From Thiotrichales bacterium HSG1 (lineage in GTDB: Bacteria > Pseudomonadota > Gammaproteobacteria > Beggiatoales > Beggiatoaceae), in contig JAUCGN010000052.1 in assembly GCA_030378125.1 (NCBI GenBank), forward strand, positions 1 to 10,168: 10,168 nucleotides of DNA, written 5' to 3'. A program made the position numbers and the translations under genes. The notes beneath the pieces are model-generated. The model was not told the origin of the DNA and ran no database searches. It saw nothing but the letters and a program-made list of their open reading frames with translations. Shown here in pieces: positions 1 to 5,451 of this stretch (the stretch's first letter is position 1; the number at the start of each line of letters is the position of its first letter).

Positions 1-445
1 CTTTAAAATATAACTCACATTCTTCCCATTGCTTCACAGCTTTTTGCATATTTTCAATAGCTTGGGTTAAATCTGGATTTATATAAAAGACTATGCGATT
101 AATATTGGTAGCAACCGCAACAATCATTGCTCCCTCAATTAGTTGGTGAGGAGTTTTTTCTAGCAATAAACGATCTTTGAAAGTTCCCGGTTCATCTTCA
201 TTCCCATTACAAATTAAATATTTTTCTCGGCTATTAGTTTGTTCAGCAATAGCTTTCCATTTAAAATAAGTTGGAAAACCACTACCACCCAAACCACGCA
301 AACCAGCCTCTTGTACCATTGGAATTGTTATTTCTGGGGTGTTCAATACTTTTTGTAATCCTTTACCACCAACATTTTCTAGCCAGACTTCTAAATCTAA
401 AACTTTGCTGTTTTGGTGTAATAAGACTTGATTTAGCTGTTTCAT
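1..445 (-). CDS. NuoF-like NADH:acceptor oxidoreductase flavoprotein subunit, partial (N-terminal 148 residues)
   Basis: The gene runs off the left edge, so only the N-terminus is present. The translation shows the FMN-binding glycine-rich segment GLRGLGGSGFPTYFKWK (residues 48-64). It then shows YLICNGNEDEPGTFKDR (76-92) and LLLEKTPHQLIEGAMI (93-108), the hallmark order of the 51-kDa NADH-dehydrogenase flavoprotein family (NuoF, HoxF, and NAD-dependent formate dehydrogenase beta subunits). Family members pass electrons from NADH through FMN to Fe-S clusters; the C-terminal 4Fe-4S region lies outside the window. The motifs are slightly off the classic form (CNGNEDEPGT rather than CNADESEPGT, RGLGGSG rather than RGRGGAG), so it may be a stand-alone or formate-dehydrogenase-type homologue rather than true complex I. 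The ATG at 445-443 directly follows an in-frame TAA at 448-446, which fixes the upstream limit. No strong Shine-Dalgarno is visible. It is the first gene of its strand here and diverges from the MORN gene. Confidence 0.88.
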   Translation of the reverse strand, partial: MKQLNQVLLHQNSKVLDLEVWLENVGGKGLQKVLNTPEITIPMVQEAGLRGLGGSGFPTYFKWKAIAEQTNSREKYLICNGNEDEPGTFKDRLLLEKTPHQLIEGAMIVAVATNINRIVFYINPDLTQAIENMQKAVKQWEECELYFK

Positions 446-468
446 TTAAAGTTAGCCATAATATTTTT

Positions 469-592
469 AATTGTTTGAAACTACAAAATATATTAACATA
501 CATAGATTAACTTAATACTAAAAAATTTTCAACTATTTAACTCAATTATAGTAATTTACCATATCTAAAAATACATTATATTTCAAACAATT
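469..592. repeat. 12-bp perfect inverted repeat with 100-bp AT-rich spacer
   Basis: AATTGTTTGAAA at 469-480 is exactly inverted as TTTCAAACAATT at 581-592; the match stops on both sides. The spacer is very AT-rich and has no ORF. It could be two copies of a regulator half-site controlling the divergent genes, a short MITE-like element, or chance in AT-rich DNA. No target-site duplication is evident just outside the arms. Confidence 0.5.
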
Positions 593-643
593 CCAATACG
601 ATAAATTTTTTCTTTGTAATTTTTAGCTGGATGGTTGTAATTA

Positions 644-672
644 TTGCAAAAATATGGCAAAACGGTTAAAAT
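644..672 (+). promoter_or_regulatory. Candidate sigma70-type promoter of the MORN gene
   Basis: TTGCAA (644-649, 4/6 to the -35 consensus) and TAAAAT (667-672, 5/6 to the -10 consensus) are separated by exactly 17 bases. Transcription would begin near 679 and give a leader of about 40 bases. That leader contains the Shine-Dalgarno AAAGGA at 706-711, nine bases before the ATG at 721. Confidence 0.5.
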
Positions 673-720
673 AAATCTTGATGACGGAAGTTTTAAAACT
701 TTACTAAAGGACAAAAAATT

Positions 721-2298
721 ATGATTAGGTATTGGTTAATAATGTTTATATTGGTAACGCCATTACATGCTGATGATGATATACAAACTGAAAAGAAACA
801 TGTAAGATTTGCCAGTGGTGATAGTTATTATGGTGATTTTGAAGGCCGAAAGCGTAGTGGCGAAGGAGTTTATATCTGGAAGAATGGTGATCGTTATAAG
901 GGAGAATTTTTTGAAGGTAAACGAGACGGAAACGGAATTTATATTTGGAAGAATGGAGATTACTATAAAGGTGAATATGTAGAGAACAAACGTGATGGCA
1001 TGGGAGTATATGTTTGGGAAAATAATAAATCTTTTAGAGGTAATTTTATTGAAGGTAATCGTGGTGAGGGTAAAATAACCTCTTTAACTAGAAAGCCTAA
1101 AATTCCTAAAATTGAAATAATGGCAAAGAATAGAGGTAAACCTGCACCGGATCGTCCAACTCAAATGGATCATATTGAGAAGTATGAGTTATTAGCATCT
1201 AATCAAAATACTGTTGAATCTGATACTGATCATTCTGAAGAACACGTTACCGATTCAAAAGATGATGATTTATCTGCAAATAATGAAATGAAAACTGCTG
1301 ATGAATCCAAAAATTTTGAAGAAGAAGTTGCGGATTTAAAAAATGAAAGTCCAGAAATTGATGAGGTAGAAACTGAGGAAAATACTCCGATTGATGAGAT
1401 AGAAACTTTAGAAGCTGAGAAAAATACTCCGATTGATGAAGAGGTTGTAGATTTAAAAAATGAAAGTCCAGAAATTGATGAGGTAGAAACCGAGAAAAAT
1501 ACTCCGATTGATGAGATAGAAACTTTAGAAGCTAAAGAAAATACTCGGATTGATAATGATGATACAAATAAAGAAGTTACGAATATTCAAGAAAGTGAAT
1601 CTATGTTGGCATCAGTAGTTACTAGTGCAAAGTTCATAACTCCTTCTCTTCTCACTGAGGCAGATACTCCGGATATTGACTCCGAGATAATATCTACCAT
1701 TGAAAACAAGCTTAATAATTCCAGTTTTTTTAGTAAGGTTAAGGTAACTTGGCCAAATGGGGATTTTTATGACGGTGAATATACAAATGGTGAGCGTACT
1801 GGTGAAGGGTTATATATTTGGGCTAATGGAGATCGTTTCTTTGGTGACTTTGTTAAGGGTAAACGGCATGGAATTGGTATCTATAAGTGGAAAAATGGTG
1901 ATGAATATATTGGTGAATATACGAATGATAGACGCACTGGTAAAGGTTTTTATATTTGGGCTGGTGGGGATCGTTATCAAGGAGATTTTAATATCGGTTT
2001 TCGGCATGGTAAAGGTACCCTAAAATGGATCGATGGCGAATTGTATAATGGTGATTTTCTAGAGGGTAAACGTACTGGTAAGGGAGTTTATGTATCTAGT
2101 GGTGGAGATCGTTATGAGGGTTATTTTCAGGATGGTAGACGTACTGGTAATGGTTTTTTAACTTCAGCCAGTGGTGGTTTAATAAAGTTAGAATTTGAAA
2201 AAAATCCATATCTTCTTCAAGAGCTTAGATTTGAAAAAGGTAAACTTGTTTCTGCTACTGCGGAAGAAGATGAAATTAAATTAGATGGAAAGAAATAG
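721..2298 (+). CDS. Secreted MORN-repeat protein with two MORN blocks and an acidic linker
   Basis: The 525-residue protein begins with a short signal peptide (MIRYWLIMFILVTPLHA, likely cleavage before D18), so it should be exported. It has two blocks of MORN repeats in perfect 23-residue register. Residues 30-121 hold four repeats, starting at F30, W53, W76 and W99, the fourth degenerate. Residues 344-481 hold six, starting at W344, W367, W390, W413, W436 and S459. Typical units read W-x-NGDRYxGxFxxGKRxGxGxYI. Between them lies a roughly 220-residue, Glu/Asp-rich, probably disordered linker containing a 39-residue tandem duplication (201-239 and 240-278). MORN repeats form extended beta-hairpin scaffolds that bind lipid or protein in other systems. 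No enzymatic domain is seen, so a structural or scaffold role at the envelope is only an inference. AAAGGA at 706-711 supports the start. The gene appears monocistronic. The MORN assignment is firm; the function is unknown. Confidence 0.9.
   Translation: MIRYWLIMFILVTPLHADDDIQTEKKHVRFASGDSYYGDFEGRKRSGEGVYIWKNGDRYKGEFFEGKRDGNGIYIWKNGDYYKGEYVENKRDGMGVYVWENNKSFRGNFIEGNRGEGKITSLTRKPKIPKIEIMAKNRGKPAPDRPTQMDHIEKYELLASNQNTVESDTDHSEEHVTDSKDDDLSANNEMKTADESKNFEEEVADLKNESPEIDEVETEENTPIDEIETLEAEKNTPIDEEVVDLKNESPEIDEVETEKNTPIDEIETLEAKENTRIDNDDTNKEVTNIQESESMLASVVTSAKFITPSLLTEADTPDIDSEIISTIENKLNNSSFFSKVKVTWPNGDFYDGEYTNGERTGEGLYIWANGDRFFGDFVKGKRHGIGIYKWKNGDEYIGEYTNDRRTGKGFYIWAGGDRYQGDFNIGFRHGKGTLKWIDGELYNGDFLEGKRTGKGVYVSSGGDRYEGYFQDGRRTGNGFLTSASGGLIKLEFEKNPYLLQELRFEKGKLVSATAEEDEIKLDGKK
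1321..1554 (+). repeat. Two-copy 117-bp in-frame tandem direct repeat inside the MORN gene
   Basis: Copy 1 is 1321-1437 and copy 2 is 1438-1554. By hand alignment they differ at about 9 of 117 positions. The unit encodes 39 residues beginning EEV(A/V)DLKNESPEIDEVETE and ending in NT(P/R)ID. Within each unit the ENTPID/KNTPID motif recurs, so the unit itself looks like an older partial duplication. The length is a multiple of three, so copy-number change would keep the reading frame. Confidence 0.92.
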
Positions 2299-2379
2299 TA
2301 AATCATCCTAAAAAAAGTACAAATTTCTGATAGTTCCTCCACCAATGCCTCATCGTTATACACAAGTCAAAAATATCGA

Positions 2380-2451
2380 ATGTAGAGTGGTAGCGAAATC
2401 TACCATTTTCAAGATAGTGGTGGGTTTCACTTCGTACTAATCACACTACAT
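2380..2451. repeat. Decayed REP/MITE-like palindromic repeat
   Basis: The ends are ATGTAG (2380-2385) and CTACAT (2446-2451). Inside them GTG (2387-2389) pairs with CAC (2442-2444), and further matching continues with bulges (GGTAG..CGAA on the left; TTCGTACTAATC on the right). The right half, with GGTGGGTTTCACTTCG, resembles the common GTAGGGTGGG-TTTCGC-type intergenic palindromes seen in many bacteria, here mutated. I infer a degenerate REP-like element. It may also end transcription of the MORN gene. Confidence 0.5.
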
Positions 2452-2538
2452 AAATTTTAACCTTTAAATTGATTCGAATTACACAAAAGAATACTACCAT
2501 TTATTTTATGCATATCCCTAATTAAATTCACTAATATT

Positions 2539-2554
2539 GTGATATAATTATCAC
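2539..2554. promoter_or_regulatory. Palindrome GTGATA-N4-TATCAC overlapping a TATAAT
   Basis: GTGATA (2539-2544) is the exact inverse of TATCAC (2549-2554). A perfect -10 hexamer TATAAT lies at 2543-2548 inside it. A -35 at normal spacing is poor; TTAAAT at 2522-2527 is 15 bases upstream. If used, this would be a promoter covered by an operator for the GH57 gene, with a leader of about 170 bases. The arm spacing fits neither CRP (GTGA-N6-TCAC) nor FNR (TTGAT-N4-ATCAA). Confidence 0.3.
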
Positions 2555-2728
2555 CCAAAGATATACGACACTTGGTTATAAATTGTTTATTAACTGTTGT
2601 TTCACAAAAGCTTTCACTCAAAATACTAGGCTCTATTTGGTATTCCTTAAATCCTGAGATTAAAGTTAATAAATTTTGCAGAAAATATTAATTTTGATCG
2701 GACAAATTCATCCAAAAGGAAGAAAGTA

Positions 2729-4498
2729 ATGAAAAAATTTTTTACAAAATCCAAAGACAAATCTAAAAGTACTTCATCTCCAGAAGCACCTATTATTAAA
2801 AGTTCCACAACCACCGTTACTGAACCGGTTAAAACTGAATCTAAACCAATTTCAAAGGTAACTAAGCCTGAATCTGTCAAAGCCACAGTGCCTATTCAAA
2901 CGAAACCAATTGAACCAGCTAAAAAAGTTACAACTCCACCAATTCAAGCCAAACCAATTACATCAACGGTTGAAAAACCAGTTAAAAAGGAACCACCCAA
3001 AAGTCATTTTACCTTGCCAAATTGTCCAGACTGGGAAGGAGATTTTTCTGAATATATAGAAGGTGTTCCAAATGTTTCTGGTTCTGAAAAAGTCATGCAA
3101 ACTACCCTAAAAAATGCTAGTTCTCAACCAGTATTTTTAACAGACAGTGGGATAGATTTCGGAAATATACGCGGTGCTTGTGCTATAGCTTTACATATGC
3201 ACCAACCACTGATTCCAGCAGGTAGTGGAGATTTACAAACAGCAGAAATTATTAGCAACCTTAAATATATGTTTGATAATCAATATATTGGTGATAATCA
3301 TAACGCCCCAGTATTCCATTGGTGTTACAAACGTATTGGCGAATTCATTCCTCAACTTATGAATGAAGGCAAGCAACCAAGAGTGATGTTAGAATACTCT
3401 GGAACTTTGTTACACGGATTGCGTCAAATGGGATTGCATGATGTAATTGATGATTTAAAAACCGTAACTTTAGACCAAAATTATAGGCGGGCTGTGGAAT
3501 GGCTTGGTTGTCCTTGGGGACATGCGGTAGCTCCATCAACTCCAATTCAAGATTATCGACTACATGTTTTGGCTTGGCAACATCATTTTGCGGCTATTTT
3601 TGGTTTAGAAGCATTGAGTCGGGTGCGAGGTTTTTCACCTTCTGAAATGGCTTTGCCTAACCATCCTGACATTGCTTATGAATTTGTGAAAACTTTAAAA
3701 GATTGTGGTTATCAATGGGTTCTTGTACAAGAGCATACAGTAGAAAATCCGAATAACGGACATAGTCCAGAGCAGCCTCATATTCCACATCGTTTAACCT
3801 GCACCAACTCTCATGGTGAAACTTGTAGCATCATTGCAATTGTTAAAACTCAAGGTAGTGATACTAAATTAGTAGCCCAAATGCAGCCCTATTATGAAGC
3901 CAAAGAACAACATCGGGTTAATTTGTCTGGTAAATCAATTCCACCATTGATAACTCAAATTGCTGACGGTGAAAATGGCGGTGTGATGATGAATGAATTT
4001 CCTAACAAATTTTTTGAAGTTTCTAATGACAGTTCTGGTTCTAACACCCCATTGATGAATGCGACTGAGTATTTGGAACATTTGTTTGCGATGGGTATTA
4101 AAGAGGAAGATTTACCAATTATCCAACCAACTATGCAGAAGAAAATTTGGGATCGTTTTCAACCCGGAGATGGCCCGGAAAAACTGGCTCAAACTATTGA
4201 AGAAATCAAGAAAAATGACCATCAGTTTCATATGGAAGGTGGTAGTTGGACCAGTGATATATCTTGGGTAAACGGTTATGACAACGTTATCGGGCCTATG
4301 GAAAGAGTTAGTTCCAAATTTAATGAGAAAGCTCTCAAATCTCAAGTCCCAACTAATGAGCATAGATATCGTAACGCTTTATTCCATTTGATGACTTCTC
4401 AAACTAGCTGTTATCGTTATTGGGGACAGGGACTTTGGACTGATTATGGTCAGGAAATTTGTCGTCGTACTGATGATATTTTGAATTATGATTTTTAG
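2729..4498 (+). CDS. GH57-type glycoside hydrolase with Lys/Pro-rich N-terminal extension
   Basis: The 589-residue protein has a family 57 glycoside hydrolase core from about residue 145. It carries LHMHQP (155-160, the first GH57 conserved region) and YSGTLLHGL (223-231). It also has GFSPSEMALP (301-310), equivalent to the G-x-x-x-E-M-A region where E306 is the candidate nucleophile. ADGENGGVMMNEFP (412-425) contains candidate acid/base D413. GH57 enzymes act on alpha-glucans (alpha-amylase, 4-alpha-glucanotransferase and branching activities), so a cytoplasmic glycogen-type substrate is plausible, but the exact activity cannot be read. Residues 1-95 are a Lys/Thr/Pro-rich, low-complexity tail without a signal peptide or membrane segment, with a degenerate PIQ(T/A)KPI repeat. 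AAGGA at 2716-2720 supports this start; the next Met is at residue 123. It stands alone between long spacers, and a T-run follows the stop. Confidence 0.85.
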   Translation: MKKFFTKSKDKSKSTSSPEAPIIKSSTTTVTEPVKTESKPISKVTKPESVKATVPIQTKPIEPAKKVTTPPIQAKPITSTVEKPVKKEPPKSHFTLPNCPDWEGDFSEYIEGVPNVSGSEKVMQTTLKNASSQPVFLTDSGIDFGNIRGACAIALHMHQPLIPAGSGDLQTAEIISNLKYMFDNQYIGDNHNAPVFHWCYKRIGEFIPQLMNEGKQPRVMLEYSGTLLHGLRQMGLHDVIDDLKTVTLDQNYRRAVEWLGCPWGHAVAPSTPIQDYRLHVLAWQHHFAAIFGLEALSRVRGFSPSEMALPNHPDIAYEFVKTLKDCGYQWVLVQEHTVENPNNGHSPEQPHIPHRLTCTNSHGETCSIIAIVKTQGSDTKLVAQMQPYYEAKEQHRVNLSGKSIPPLITQIADGENGGVMMNEFPNKFFEVSNDSSGSNTPLMNATEYLEHLFAMGIKEEDLPIIQPTMQKKIWDRFQPGDGPEKLAQTIEEIKKNDHQFHMEGGSWTSDISWVNGYDNVIGPMERVSSKFNEKALKSQVPTNEHRYRNALFHLMTSQTSCYRYWGQGLWTDYGQEICRRTDDILNYDF

Positions 4499-4523
4499 TT
4501 TTTTTGTACCTGATATTTTGTCT

Positions 4524-4599
4524 GAATCAAGATTTACATGATTATAAGATTTTCAAGATAAAACTTGTAATAAATCATTGGTATAACAAATTTTGATTC
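4524..4599. repeat. 76-bp imperfect palindrome (MITE/REP-like) between GH57 and Uma2 genes
   Basis: The outer arms are GAATCAAGATTT (4524-4535) and AAATTTTGATTC (4588-4599): 11 of 12 Watson-Crick pairs plus one G-T. Nested inside, ATGATT (4538-4543) pairs with AATCAT (4573-4578), AAG (4546-4548) with CTT (4564-4566), and TTTT (4550-4553) with AAAA (4560-4563). The whole folds as one long stem. It could be a miniature inverted-repeat element, or a transcription or processing signal between the two genes. It contains no ORF. Confidence 0.55.
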
Positions 4600-4627
4600 T
4601 GAACTATACATTTATGGAGATGTTTGA

Positions 4628-5056
4628 ATGTTACCTTATTATAACAATGCCTATGCCAAAGCCAAACTGATTGGAGCATTATTAAAGCTAGAAAAATACT
4701 CAGTTTTTACCGATTTAACTTTGAACCTTGATAATAAAAATTATACTCCAGATATAAGTCTTTACCCTAAAAGAGATGTGAACCTGTCATTGCCAGAACC
4801 AATAGAAATGATTGAAATGCCGGCAGTGGCTATTGAAGTATTATCACACACTCAAACACTAGAGGAAATATTAGATCAGTTTACCGTTTATTTTGGAGCA
4901 GTAGTTAAATCTTGTTGGTTAGTAGTACCAATTGGAGGTGCTATAGTTGTTTACACTTCTCCTGAAGAAGCGGTTCATTTTACTAGCGGTGATGTTATTG
5001 ATGAACAAATGAATATTCATTTGCCAATTGATGACATTTTTAGTACAGAAGCATGA
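4628..5056 (+). CDS. Compact Uma2-family (DUF820) nuclease-fold protein
   Basis: The 142-residue protein matches the Uma2/DUF820 family of PD-(D/E)xK-fold putative endonucleases. It has YTPDISLYP (39-47, with D42), EMPAVAIEVLSHTQTLEEIL (63-82, with E70), VKSCWLVVP (93-101) and a C-terminal LPIDDIF (132-138). The family is highly multiplied in cyanobacteria and in some large sulfur bacteria, and its biological role is not established. This copy is short: the usual N-terminal segment is reduced to MLPYYNNAYAKAKLIGALLK. The position before the conserved F/L-x-x-Y, normally Lys (EKF-type), is Gln84 here, so catalysis may be lost; that is an inference from the family pattern. GGAGA at 4616-4620, seven bases before the ATG, supports the start. 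It lies 129 bases after the GH57 gene, with a palindrome between. Confidence 0.8.
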   Translation: MLPYYNNAYAKAKLIGALLKLEKYSVFTDLTLNLDNKNYTPDISLYPKRDVNLSLPEPIEMIEMPAVAIEVLSHTQTLEEILDQFTVYFGAVVKSCWLVVPIGGAIVVYTSPEEAVHFTSGDVIDEQMNIHLPIDDIFSTEA

Positions 5057-5066
5057 TTTTCAATAT

Positions 5067-5130
5067 AGCAGGTAATTTTTTATGTCAAATAGGATTGATA
5101 ATTAATGTCCTGTTAACATATCTACCTGCT
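5067..5130. repeat. Imperfect palindrome, possible terminator of the Uma2 gene
   Basis: AGCAGGTA (5067-5074) is exactly inverted as TACCTGCT (5123-5130). Inner pairs are TATGT (5081-5085) with ACATA (5116-5120) and AGGA (5091-5094) with TCCT (5108-5111). It begins ten bases after the Uma2 stop. No T-run follows the right arm, so it looks more like a REP/MITE-type hairpin or a transcript-stabilising 3' end than a standard intrinsic terminator. Confidence 0.5.
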
Positions 5131-5250
5131 GTCTAAACAGAATTTTTCACTAGCTAATACAAACGTGCTCTTCAGAATCAGTAACAACTACAATTGGTAT
5201 AAATAATGGATTATAGTGCAGTGATATAGTATTTCAGAAAATAAGAGTCC

Positions 5251-5293
5251 ATTTTAGGCTAAAGTTTTTTCCAAAAAGCTTTCAGCCTAGAAT
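5251..5293. repeat. Strong 43-bp hairpin in the S8 upstream region
   Basis: TAGGCT (5255-5260) pairs with AGCCTA (5284-5289). AAAG (5261-5264) pairs with CTTT (5279-5282) around a single bulged C, then a G-T pair and TTTTT/AAAAA close to a tight loop at 5271-5272. Outside, ATT (5251-5253) pairs with AAT (5291-5293) across a G-T. No T-run follows on the plus strand. It is either a mobile palindromic repeat or a structured RNA element. Confidence 0.55.
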
Positions 5294-5451
5294 ATTTTAG
5301 TTTGGAAAACCAAGATAAATCTTGAACTCCTACCAAAATATTTATCTGAAAAGCTATAGGTCTTCGCCTAAACAAAGTTACACAGTGTATGAGAATGATG
5401 GTTAATCTTTCAAGATTTGCCTTTTTTTATTTAATTTTTTAGGAAATTTTT

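Larger units (their letters stand above)
446..720. other. AT-rich divergent intergenic region
   Basis: This 275-base gap separates the minus-strand NuoF-like gene from the plus-strand MORN gene, so it should hold promoters for both. A good plus-strand promoter candidate lies at 644-672. On the minus strand two TATAAT hexamers can be read (550-545 and 580-575), but neither has a convincing -35 at normal spacing. A 12-bp inverted repeat spans 469-592. I see no small gene in it. Confidence 0.7.
2299..2728. other. 430-bp intergenic region between the MORN gene and the GH57 gene
   Basis: No credible ORF with its own start signal was found. The region contains a decayed palindromic repeat (2380-2451) and a 16-bp palindrome overlapping a TATAAT (2539-2554). 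The 3' end holds the leader of the GH57 gene, with AAGGA at 2716-2720. No classic GC-rich terminator follows the MORN stop; the palindromic repeat is the only hairpin that could serve. Confidence 0.7.
5057..5451. other. 395-bp structured intergenic region upstream of the S8 lipoprotein gene
   Basis: There is no ORF with coding character. It holds several hairpins: an imperfect palindrome at 5067-5130 and a strong hairpin at 5251-5293. CAAGAT-AA-ATCTTG is at 5311-5324. AGATAAAT (5313-5320) could instead pair with ATTTATCT (5340-5347), an alternative fold. AATCTT-TC-AAGATT (5404-5417) is followed by a T-rich run to 5440. TATAAA at 5198-5203 is a possible -10 without a good -35. The Shine-Dalgarno AGGA (5441-5444) serves the next gene. 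Confidence 0.6.

Noticed and set aside
271..510. Plus-strand open frame of 79 codons
   Set aside because: It lies largely antisense to the NuoF-like gene, which has strong family motifs. The frame has no recognisable protein features.
1321..1554. CRISPR-like array
   Set aside because: Two adjacent in-frame 117-bp copies without spacers are a coding tandem duplication, not a repeat-spacer array.
1757..2023. Open frames on both strands inside the MORN repeats
   Set aside because: They arise because the 69-bp repeat period keeps alternative frames open. The MORN frame explains the region fully.
2537..2556. CRP or FNR binding site at the 16-bp palindrome
   Set aside because: The half-site spacing is wrong for both (GTGA-N8-TCAC rather than N6; GTGAT-N6-ATCAC rather than TTGAT-N4-ATCAA).
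2647..2886. Minus-strand open frame over the GH57 start
   Set aside because: It is antisense to the low-complexity Lys/Pro tail. It has no start signal or family pattern.
2729..5056. A GH57 plus Uma2 two-gene functional system
   Set aside because: The genes are 129 bases apart with a palindrome between them, and no known functional link joins these families. Adjacency alone is not enough.
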